Below, piece by piece: positions 35,770 through 42,689 of a stretch of DNA of 64,000 nt. The stretch is from an uncultured Flavobacteriaceae bacterium. GTDB taxonomy: Bacteria > Bacteroidota > Bacteroidia > Flavobacteriales > Flavobacteriaceae. The position numbers and the translations under genes were made by a program. Where the stretch lies: contig CANNCM010000002.1 in the NCBI GenBank assembly GCA_947503105.1, positions 391,546 to 455,545 on the forward strand. Reading direction: 5' to 3'. The notes beneath the pieces are model-generated. The model ran no database searches, had not been told where the DNA came from, and worked only from the letters and a program-made list of their open reading frames with translations. Numbering within the stretch: position 1 is the first letter of the stretch; the number at the start of each line of letters is the position of its first letter.

Positions 35770-37022
35770 ACGTACTCATAAAATCAGCTACAATTCTTGA
35801 TGCAAAAAGTGATTTTCACGACAAAACACAAGATATTTTAGTTGAAAATGGACGCATCACAGCCATAGCCAAATCCATAAAAAATTCAAATAATTACCCT
35901 GAAATTTCTTTAGAAAATCTTCATGTTTCTCAAGGTTGGTTTGATAGTAGTGTGTCTTTTGGTGAACCAGGTTTTGAGGACAGAGAAACGATTGATAATG
36001 GTCTTTCGGTAGCAGCGCGCTCTGGATTTACAAATGTCGCACTCAATCCAAATACATCACCAATAATAGATAGCCATTCGGAGGTAGCATTTGTTCAAAA
36101 TAAATCGAAAAATACTGCGGTACAACTCCATGCTATTGGTGCCCTCACTCAAGGAGCAAAAGGATCACATCTTGCAGAACTTTATGATATGCATACCGCT
36201 GGAAGTGTTGCTTTTGGAGATTATAAAAATCCGATTTCAAATCCAAATATTTTAAAAATCGCACTTCAATATGCCGCCAATTTTGGTGGATTGGTACAGT
36301 CTTTTCCACAAGAAAAAGATATTGCCAGATCTGGAGTTGTCAATGAAAACGTCACCAGCACCCGACTAGGACTAAAAGGAAGTCCAAATCTTGCAGAAGA
36401 ACTACAAGTTGCCCGAGATATTTCAATTTTAGAATATACAGGTGGAGCATTACACATTCCTACGATTTCTACACAAAAATCTGTTGCACTTATTCGTGAA
36501 GCGAAAGCAAAAAAATTGGACATCAGTTGTAGCGTTGCCATTCATAATCTAATTTTTACAGACAACTGCATAGAAAGCTACAATACAAACTACAAAGTAA
36601 ATCCTCCTCTAAGAACTCAAAACGATATTGAAGCACTTTTTGAAGGTCTGAAAGACGGTACGGTGGACATGGTTACTTCCGATCATAATCCTATTGCGAT
36701 TGAACATAAAAAAGTAGAGTTTGATTTTGCGGCTTTTGGAACTATAGGTTTGGAAAGTGCATTTGGCGCACTCAATACTATATTTACCACAAAACAGTCT
36801 GTGGAATTATTGACAAAAGGTAAAAAACGTTTCGGTATTCCTGAAAACAGTATTGCTGTTGGCAATCCGTGTTGCTTAACGCTTTTCAATCCAAATGAGA
36901 CTTATAGTTTTGAGTCCAATCACATCCATTCAAAGTCCAAAAATTCAATGTTTTTGGGGCAACACATAAAAGGCAGTATTTATGGCATTATTGCCAATAA
37001 TAAATGTACTGTCGATTTATAA
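35766..37022 (+). CDS. Dihydroorotase homologue lacking metal ligands (pseudo-enzyme)
   Basis: 418 residues with the overall PyrC/amidohydrolase layout. The metal motif D-x-H-x-H reads DSSVS (residues 60-64); both histidines are serine, although the following EPGFED is kept. The next ligand region, normally H-x-E-D, reads QSFPQEKD (about 178-185). The H-V-S-T ligand reads TIST in PTISTQKSVALIREAK. Only TSDHNP (catalytic Asp about 304) survives. It therefore should not bind zinc or make dihydroorotate. Known inactive dihydroorotase-like proteins assemble with aspartate transcarbamoylase; a similar structural role is possible. Co-translated with the BatA-like gene. Confidence 0.88.
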   Translation: MNVLIKSATILDAKSDFHDKTQDILVENGRITAIAKSIKNSNNYPEISLENLHVSQGWFDSSVSFGEPGFEDRETIDNGLSVAARSGFTNVALNPNTSPIIDSHSEVAFVQNKSKNTAVQLHAIGALTQGAKGSHLAELYDMHTAGSVAFGDYKNPISNPNILKIALQYAANFGGLVQSFPQEKDIARSGVVNENVTSTRLGLKGSPNLAEELQVARDISILEYTGGALHIPTISTQKSVALIREAKAKKLDISCSVAIHNLIFTDNCIESYNTNYKVNPPLRTQNDIEALFEGLKDGTVDMVTSDHNPIAIEHKKVEFDFAAFGTIGLESAFGALNTIFTTKQSVELLTKGKKRFGIPENSIAVGNPCCLTLFNPNETYSFESNHIHSKSKNSMFLGQHIKGSIYGIIANNKCTVDL

Positions 37023-37039
37023 ATCATTTGAAATCCATC

Positions 37040-37351
37040 ATGAAATCTGAAAAAACAATGGCGTTTGTAAGTTATCTTACCCTATTAGGACTCCTAATTG
37101 CCTATCTCAAAAATAAACCAAAAAACACCTTTGTAAGTTTTCATATTCGTCAGTCGTTGGGCCTATGGCTTACCTTTTTTCTGTTAGGAAATACAGTTGG
37201 AAATTTTGATAGTTGGTGGATTACTTTATCATTTTGGGGCAGCATAATGGTGCTTATGTTTTATGGAATTTCATCAGCTCTAACAGGCAAAACAACGGCA
37301 GTTCCACTCGTGGGAAAATTTTATCAAAGTATCTTTAAAAATATAAGCTAA
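37040..37351 (+). CDS. Small membrane protein
   Basis: 103 residues from the ATG at 37040, three likely membrane helices (about 6-22, 40-52, 60-80), resembling the DUF4870-type or chloroplast Tic20-like small membrane proteins of Bacteroidota (FVSFHIRQSLGLWLTFFLL). An earlier in-frame ATG at 37004 lies inside the dihydroorotase homologue and would spoil the helix pattern. Function unknown. Immediately followed, with no gap, by the esterase gene. Confidence 0.75.
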   Translation: MKSEKTMAFVSYLTLLGLLIAYLKNKPKNTFVSFHIRQSLGLWLTFFLLGNTVGNFDSWWITLSFWGSIMVLMFYGISSALTGKTTAVPLVGKFYQSIFKNIS

Positions 37352-38005
37352 ATGGCTGGCACCCTCCCTCTTTTTTATATCAAGAGACCATCAAAACGCG
37401 TAAAAAATGCGCCACTTCTTGTGCTTTTACACGGCTATGGGAGCGATGAAAATGATCTATTTTCATTCTCAAACGAACTTCCCGAAGAACTGTTTATAAT
37501 TTCACTGCGAGCGCCTCACCCATTGCAACCCTATGGTCATGCATGGTATGCTATAAATTTTGATGCACAACAAAATAAATGGAATGATGTAAATCAGGCC
37601 AAAGCTTCTATGGAAATCATTATTAAAAGTATTGATTTAGCTTGTGAAACATATGATTTAAATTCAAAAAATGTAAGTTTACTGGGCTTTAGTCAAGGGT
37701 GTATTTTGAGTATGGCTCTCGCCATCAATCATCCAGATAAATTTAAAAATATCGTTGGACTAAGTGGATATATATGTCCAGAATTTTTAGAGAAAACAAA
37801 TGAACAAAAAGACTACAATCACCTCGATTTTTATTGTTCTCATGGAAGTTCAGATCAAGTAATACCAGTAGAATGGGCTCGAAAAACACCAGAGATCCTC
37901 AATAATTTGGGCATAAAACACATCTACAGCGAATTTCCAGTTGGACATGGTGTTGCACCACAAAACTTTTTTGAATTTAAGGAGTGGTTACAAAAAAGAA
38001 TTTAA
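37352..38005 (+). CDS. Alpha/beta hydrolase, phospholipase/carboxylesterase family
   Basis: 217 residues, no signal peptide. LVLLHGYGSDENDL gives the oxyanion region. The nucleophile elbow is GFSQG (Ser114), the acid is in GSSDQV (Asp178) and the histidine is in VGHGV (His199). It belongs to the YpfH/acyl-protein-thioesterase-like group acting on short esters. Start codon ATG at 37352 abuts the stop of the previous gene. Confidence 0.92.
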   Translation: MAGTLPLFYIKRPSKRVKNAPLLVLLHGYGSDENDLFSFSNELPEELFIISLRAPHPLQPYGHAWYAINFDAQQNKWNDVNQAKASMEIIIKSIDLACETYDLNSKNVSLLGFSQGCILSMALAINHPDKFKNIVGLSGYICPEFLEKTNEQKDYNHLDFYCSHGSSDQVIPVEWARKTPEILNNLGIKHIYSEFPVGHGVAPQNFFEFKEWLQKRI

Positions 38006-38011
38006 GCGCAA

Positions 38012-38191
38012 TTAAAGTTCTTTAACTTTGGACTCTAGCTCCAAATTTTGTGCTTCTAATTGTTCAATTTTAGATTGATAAATTTTAATATCTTTTTCAT
38101 ACTTATCAATAATTCTCTTCGAGTTGGCATATTGAAAAACAATGACTAAAAGTGCAAAAAGTAAAGCGTATGTAAGGAATTTTGATTTCAT
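38012..38191 (-). CDS. 59-residue membrane-anchored coiled-coil protein
   Basis: Read from the ATG at 38191-38189 to TAA 38014-38012. One N-terminal membrane helix (LTYALLFALLVIVFQY, about residues 6-21) is followed by a charged heptad-patterned coiled coil of about 35 residues ending ESKVKEL. The layout recalls FtsL/DivIC-like or phage-spanin-like small proteins, but no family is proven. The ATG follows the stop codon of the MBL hydrolase gene directly, so the two form an operon. Confidence 0.75.
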   Translation of the reverse strand: MKSKFLTYALLFALLVIVFQYANSKRIIDKYEKDIKIYQSKIEQLEAQNLELESKVKEL

Positions 38192-38953
38192 TTATAATGT
38201 AATTTCTAATTGATCATAGGCCAGAAAAATTGATTCTGGCAATGTGGCTTGAACTTCATCATGAAAGCCCATATGATGACTGATATGCGTTAGATATGCC
38301 TTTTTCGGACGTATTTGTTGGATTACTGCAATAGCTTCTTCCAAATTAAGATGCGACAAATGGGGCTCTATTCTAAGCGCATTGATTATTAATACATCGA
38401 GATTTTTGAGTTTATCTAATTCTTCTTTTGCAATGGTTTTTGCATCTGTGATGTACGCAAAATTTCCGATTCTAAAACCAAAAACTGGAAGTTTATGGTG
38501 GTAAACCTCTACTGGTATGATTTTTTTGTTATTAATAAAAAATGATTGATTTTCAATAGTATGGGTATCAAGAGTTAGAACACCTGGATATTTATTTTTA
38601 GTTTCAAAAATATATTCAAAGCGCTTTTTTAAAGCATCAAGAACTCGCTTGTGGGCATAAACCGCTAAATTACCCTGACGAAAATAAAATGGCCGCAAAT
38701 CGTCTAGTCCTGCCGTATGATCGCTATGCTCATGAGTAAAAAGTACAGCATCAATTTTGGTGCAATTTGTCCTCAATAGTTGTTGACGAAAATCTGGGCC
38801 GCAATCAATCAAAATCGTAAAATCCTCCCATTCCAAAAGTACAGAAACTCGCAAACGCTTATCTTTCGGGTTGGGACTTAAACATACGGGATGGTTGCTT
38901 CCAATAATGGGAATACCCTGTGATGTTCCTGTCCCTAAGAAAGTAACTTTCAA
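38192..38953 (-). CDS. MBL-fold metallo-hydrolase (PhnP/RNase Z-like)
   Basis: 253 residues. It starts VTFLGTGTSQGIPIIG, the PhnP-like opening. Metal ligands are in FTHEHSDHTAGLDD, then YITDAK and LTHISHHMG. There is no C-terminal exosite, so a PhnP-type phosphodiesterase acting on a small cyclic phosphate or similar ester is likelier than tRNA processing. Divergent from the 483-residue unknown gene. Confidence 0.9.
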   Translation of the reverse strand: MKVTFLGTGTSQGIPIIGSNHPVCLSPNPKDKRLRVSVLLEWEDFTILIDCGPDFRQQLLRTNCTKIDAVLFTHEHSDHTAGLDDLRPFYFRQGNLAVYAHKRVLDALKKRFEYIFETKNKYPGVLTLDTHTIENQSFFINNKKIIPVEVYHHKLPVFGFRIGNFAYITDAKTIAKEELDKLKNLDVLIINALRIEPHLSHLNLEEAIAVIQQIRPKKAYLTHISHHMGFHDEVQATLPESIFLAYDQLEITL

Positions 38954-38991
38954 ATCTCTTTCAGTTTTTTACAAAAATAGAGTATTTTTTT

Positions 38992-39021
38992 TTGTCACTC
39001 TGACTAAAACCCTACCTTTGT
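38992..39021 (+). promoter_or_regulatory. Canonical Bacteroidota promoter
   Basis: TTTG at 38992-38995, an 18-base spacer, then TACCTTTG at 39014-39021, 26 bases before the ATG at 39048. Both boxes match the consensus. Confidence 0.7.
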
Positions 39022-39047
39022 TATACTCATAACTACATAATGTAAAG

Positions 39048-40499
39048 ATGGAAATAACTTTAAAAGGTGATGCAAAAATTGAAAGCGTACCGTCTCTGAA
39101 AGATAAAGCTTTACGAATTAACCTCAATGAAAACATTTATGGAACTTTTGCAGAAATTGGCGCTGGTCAAGAAACTGTTCGGCATTTTTTCCGCGCAGGT
39201 GGTGCCTCTGGAACCATAGCCAAAGCCATGTCGGCATACGACAAATCTTTTAGTGATGCCATCTACGGCATCGAAGATGACCGCAGATATGTTACCGAAA
39301 ATAGGTTGCGAAAAATGCTCGCCCATGAAGTACGACTCATCGAGGAACGAATTTCTAGAGACGACAATCCAAATAGGATGTTTTTTAGCTATGCTAATAC
39401 GGTAACAACCATTGATTTTGCAAAACGCTACAAAGGACACGGCTGGGTCGGTATAAAGTATCAAATTGATCCAGATGAAGACTACAACGAAATTATTTTG
39501 CATGTCCGTTTCAGAGAAAATGACGCACGATTGCAACAAGAAACATTAGGAAAATTAGGTACAAACCTTATTTATGGTGCATTTTATAAGCACAATCAGC
39601 CCAAAAAATTATTACGTTATTTATACGATCACCTAGACAAAGACCAAATTGAAATAGATACCATCAATTTTTCGGGTCCCGTTTTCAAAAACGTTGATAA
39701 TCGATTGATGAGTTTGCAGTTGGTAAAAAATGGAATGACAGACGCCGTTATGTTTGCACCAGATGGCAACAATGTATTGCCTGCACGTGTATTGTATAAG
39801 AAAAATATTTTGGCATTTAGAGGGAGTTTCAGACCTGTAACACGTGTTAATGTTGACATGTATGAAAATTCTTTTGAAATGTTTACAAAAGAAAATAAAG
39901 TGGATCCCGAAAAAACTCAAGTCGTTTTTGAAATTACTTTGTCCAACTTAAGAGCGTCTGGAGGAGAGATTGATGAACAAGATTTTATGGATCGAGCCAG
40001 ACTGCTTTGCTCTTTAGGGCAAACGGTTTTGATTTCAAATTTTCAAGAATATTATAAACTTGTTGAATATTTTAGTCAATATTCTAAAAAACGAATGGTA
40101 CTTTCAATGGGGGTCAATAATCTTGTGGATATTTTTGATGAAAAATATTATCGTCACCTCAGTGGTGGAATTTTGGAAGCTTTTGGCAAACTTTTTCACA
40201 AAGATCTTAAAGTCTATCTCTATCCAATGCTCAAAGAAGATGGTACACTTGTTACCAGTGACAATCTGAAAGTACATCCAAGAATGAAAGAGCTGTATAA
40301 GTTCTTTAAATACACAGGGAAACTAGTGGATATTGAAAATTACAAACCAGAAGTTTTAAATATTTTCTCTAGAAAAGTACTTAAAATGATTGCATCTGGA
40401 GAAGAGGGCTGGCAACCTCTACTCCCCACTGTTGTGTCCAATATGATAAAAGAGCAAAAGTTGTTTGGCTATTCTGAAAAAGAAGTAGAAACCAAATAA
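39048..40499 (+). CDS. Conserved cytoplasmic protein of unknown function
   Basis: 483 residues, soluble by eye (no signal or membrane segment), starting MEITLKGDAKIESVPSLKDK. Highly charged, with regular conserved-looking blocks: NENIYGTFAEIGAGQETVRH (about 27-46), RAGGASGTIAKAMSAYDKSF, and EITLSNLRASGGEIDEQDF. I recall nearly the same start in many Bacteroidota genomes under inconsistent names, but I cannot assign a fold or reaction. A well-formed promoter and tight ordering suggest steady expression. It converges on bcp with a 9-base gap. Confidence 0.85.
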   Translation: MEITLKGDAKIESVPSLKDKALRINLNENIYGTFAEIGAGQETVRHFFRAGGASGTIAKAMSAYDKSFSDAIYGIEDDRRYVTENRLRKMLAHEVRLIEERISRDDNPNRMFFSYANTVTTIDFAKRYKGHGWVGIKYQIDPDEDYNEIILHVRFRENDARLQQETLGKLGTNLIYGAFYKHNQPKKLLRYLYDHLDKDQIEIDTINFSGPVFKNVDNRLMSLQLVKNGMTDAVMFAPDGNNVLPARVLYKKNILAFRGSFRPVTRVNVDMYENSFEMFTKENKVDPEKTQVVFEITLSNLRASGGEIDEQDFMDRARLLCSLGQTVLISNFQEYYKLVEYFSQYSKKRMVLSMGVNNLVDIFDEKYYRHLSGGILEAFGKLFHKDLKVYLYPMLKEDGTLVTSDNLKVHPRMKELYKFFKYTGKLVDIENYKPEVLNIFSRKVLKMIASGEEGWQPLLPTVVSNMIKEQKLFGYSEKEVETK

Positions 40500-40508
40500 A
40501 CTTAAATA

Positions 40509-40961
40509 CTACTTCAAGATTTGAGAGGTATGTTCTTTTGTTTTTACTTTTGTAATAACCTCTTCTATTGATCCATTTTCGTCAATGACAAAAGTAGTAC
40601 GATGGATACCATCATATTCGCGACCCATAAATTTCTTTGGCCCCCAAACTCCGTAGGCATTAATCACAGATTGATCTTCATCTGCCAATAAATCATAAGG
40701 AAATTCATATTTATTTTTGAAATTCTGTTGACGCTTTGGACTATCGGCACTGACTCCCAACACATCATATCCTTGGGCTACAAAACGGCTATAATTATCA
40801 CTTAAATTACAAGCTTCCAAAGTACAACCTGGCGTACTCGCTTTTGGATAGAAAAAAAGTACCAGTTTTTTGCCTTTAAAATCGGACAAACTAACAGGGT
40901 TGCCATCTTGGTTAATACTTTGAAAATCAGGGGCTTTATCGCCTATTTGTAATGTAGTCAT
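40509..40961 (-). CDS. bcp: Thioredoxin-dependent thiol peroxidase (BCP/PrxQ)
   Basis: 150 residues from the ATG at 40961 (an upstream in-frame start at 40982 overlaps the promoter). The active site STPGCTLEAC gives peroxidatic Cys46 and resolving Cys51, the C-x4-C pattern of E. coli Bcp. It reduces hydrogen peroxide and organic hydroperoxides in the cytoplasm. It diverges from nth over 33 bases with overlapping, opposite -7 elements. Confidence 0.95.
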   Translation of the reverse strand: MTTLQIGDKAPDFQSINQDGNPVSLSDFKGKKLVLFFYPKASTPGCTLEACNLSDNYSRFVAQGYDVLGVSADSPKRQQNFKNKYEFPYDLLADEDQSVINAYGVWGPKKFMGREYDGIHRTTFVIDENGSIEEVITKVKTKEHTSQILK

Positions 40962-40975
40962 ATTTAGTATCTTTG
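40946..40975 (+). promoter_or_regulatory. Promoter of nth
   Basis: TTTG at 40946-40949 (inside the bcp coding start), 18 bases, then TATCTTTG at 40968-40975, 19 bases before the nth ATG at 40995. Confidence 0.65.
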
Positions 40976-40981
40976 ATAGCA

Positions 40982-40989
40982 CAAAGATA
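40982..40989 (-). promoter_or_regulatory. -7 element of bcp, mirror image of the nth -7
   Basis: Leftward TATCTTTG at 40989-40982 forms a perfect 8-base inverted repeat with 40968-40975, separated by ATAGCA. No leftward -33 TTTG at the right distance is seen. Confidence 0.55.
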
Positions 40990-40994
40990 ATCGA

Positions 40995-41648
40995 ATGACA
41001 AAAAAAGAAAAGGTAAATTTTGTTATAAAAACCTTAAATAATTTATACCCAGAAATCCCAGTGCCTCTGGATCATAAAGACCCTTACACTTTGCTTATAG
41101 CGGTCTTGCTCTCAGCACAATGCACCGATGTGCGGGTCAATCAAATTACACCACTCCTTTTTGCTAAAGCCGATAATCCCTATGATATGGTTCAACTCCG
41201 AGTAGAAGAGATTAAAAGTATCATTCGACCATGCGGATTATCGCCTATGAAAAGTAAGGGTATTTATGGATTATCTAAAATATTGATTGACAAACACAAC
41301 GGTGAAGTACCACAAAGTTTTGAAGCTTTAGAAGCGTTGCCCGCTGTGGGCCACAAAACTGCTAGTGTGGTCATGGCTCAGGCCTTTGGTGTGCCTGCAT
41401 TTCCTGTGGATACACATATTCACCGCCTGATGTACCGCTGGAATTTATCTAATGGAAAAAGTGTAGCACAAACCGAAAAAGATGCCAAGCGCTTGTTCCC
41501 AAAAGAACTATGGAACGACTTGCATTTACAAATCATTTGGTATGGCCGTGAGTACTCCCCTGCTCGTGGGTGGAATTTAGAAAATGATTTGATTACAAAA
41601 ACGATTGGAAGAAAATCGGTGCTTAAAGCCAAAACCAAAAAATCCTGA
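40995..41648 (+). CDS. nth: Endonuclease III-like DNA glycosylase/AP lyase without Fe-S cysteines
   Basis: 217 residues. The helix-hairpin-helix and active site are intact: LPAVGHKTASVVM with Lys121 and PVDTHIHRL with Asp139, one residue off E. coli Lys120/Asp138. It removes oxidised pyrimidines. The C-terminal [4Fe-4S] loop, normally C-x6-C-x2-C-x5-C, is replaced by YSPARGWNLENDLITKTIG with no cysteine at all; the only cysteines are at 43 and 80. The fold is otherwise full length. It shares a promoter region with the peroxidase bcp. Confidence 0.93.
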   Translation: MTKKEKVNFVIKTLNNLYPEIPVPLDHKDPYTLLIAVLLSAQCTDVRVNQITPLLFAKADNPYDMVQLRVEEIKSIIRPCGLSPMKSKGIYGLSKILIDKHNGEVPQSFEALEALPAVGHKTASVVMAQAFGVPAFPVDTHIHRLMYRWNLSNGKSVAQTEKDAKRLFPKELWNDLHLQIIWYGREYSPARGWNLENDLITKTIGRKSVLKAKTKKS

Positions 41649-41667
41649 AATATGTTTCAGGATTTTT
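41638..41667. terminator. Terminator overlapping the nth stop codon
   Basis: AAAAATCCTGAAA (41638-41650) and TTTCAGGATTTTT (41655-41667) are perfect 13-base arms around TATG. The left arm contains the nth TGA. A and T tracts on either side allow use in both directions. Confidence 0.8.
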
Positions 41668-41678
41668 AACTTCAAAGT

Positions 41679-41822
41679 TTAGTTGATAAAGGTTTCAAAA
41701 TTTTTGGTCCCAATAGGAATAATTTTGAGCGCTTTAGAATAATTCAGAAGAAAATTAACCGTTTCTTCTCGCGGTTTTAGTTGTTCAGAATTTGAGGGAT
41801 TTTCAGTGTAAAGTTTTGCCAT
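41679..41822 (-). CDS. 47-residue small protein next to the sigma factor gene
   Basis: ATG at 41822-41820, TAA at 41681-41679. The sequence MAKLYTENPSNSEQLKPREE continues TVNFLLNYSKALKII, with a polar start and one amphipathic helix. I have the impression of similar small proteins beside flavobacterial sigma genes, but cannot verify it. It lies 64 bases behind the sigma gene on the same strand. Confidence 0.6.
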   Translation of the reverse strand: MAKLYTENPSNSEQLKPREETVNFLLNYSKALKIIPIGTKNFETFIN

Positions 41823-41886
41823 TCGCGTTAATTTGTTGATGATATAATATCACAACGCAAAACTTTTTTATTTATTATGCCTGCCT

Positions 41887-42471
41887 CTAATTTGTTAGAC
41901 TAATATTATGTTTTTCAATCATTTTACGAAGATTGATCAATCCATAGCGCATGCGTCCCAGTGCTGTATTGATGCTTACTCCTGTGTTTTCTGAAATCTC
42001 TTTAAAACTCATATCCTGGTACATACGCATCTTTATAACTGCTTTTTGATCTTCTGGCAATTCGTCAAGCAATAGACGTACATGATTGGCAATTTGTTGA
42101 TCTACGATATTGTGTTCAGCATTGGCTGCGCCATCTGATAAAACCGAAAAAACATCAAAATCTCCATTATTTTTAAATTTTGGCATACGATTATTTTTTC
42201 TAAAATAATCAATCACCAAATTATGTGCAATACGCATCACCCAAGGTAAAAATTTTCCTTGTTCGTTATAGTTCCCTTTTTTAAGGGTTTTGATTACCTT
42301 GACAAAAGTATCTTGAAAGACATCTTCTGTAACATCACGGTCGTAAACTTTAGAAAATATAAAACCATACAAGCGTTGTTGGTGTCTATTGATGAGTACA
42401 GAAAGTGCAGCTTCCTGACCTGAAATGTAATTTTTTACGAGCTGGGCATCGCTTAAAGATTTGATATTCAT
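41887..42471 (-). CDS. RNA polymerase sigma-70 (ECF) factor
   Basis: 194 residues. Region 2: DRDVTEDVFQDTFVKVIKTL and FLPWVMRIAHNLVIDYFRK. Region 4: DELPEDQKAVIKMRMYQDMS followed by FKEISENTGVSINTALGRMR. No membrane anti-sigma follows; the next gene is the 47-residue protein. This orphan type is common in Flavobacteriaceae and I recall it described as a growth-related ECF, but its regulon cannot be read here. Confidence 0.92.
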   Translation of the reverse strand: MNIKSLSDAQLVKNYISGQEAALSVLINRHQQRLYGFIFSKVYDRDVTEDVFQDTFVKVIKTLKKGNYNEQGKFLPWVMRIAHNLVIDYFRKNNRMPKFKNNGDFDVFSVLSDGAANAEHNIVDQQIANHVRLLLDELPEDQKAVIKMRMYQDMSFKEISENTGVSINTALGRMRYGLINLRKMIEKHNISLTN

Positions 42472-42689
42472 AACATTACTAATTTATGCAGTACGAGCTA
42501 TGTACTATGTTTAAAATTATTTAAAGTAATGTTATTGTATAGGCGATTTCTTTTTTGAATTGAAATCAAATATAAAGCGTTTAAAATTAGAAATCCAAAT
42601 TTTTTTGAGTTTATTTATTCTTAATAAGACGTTAATCTCTTTTATTTCTAGGGTCAATAATAGTATCTTTACGCCTTATTTTTTCGTCA

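Noticed and set aside
35766-37022. Active pyrC for pyrimidine synthesis
   Set aside because: Metal-ligand histidines are absent at three separate motifs.
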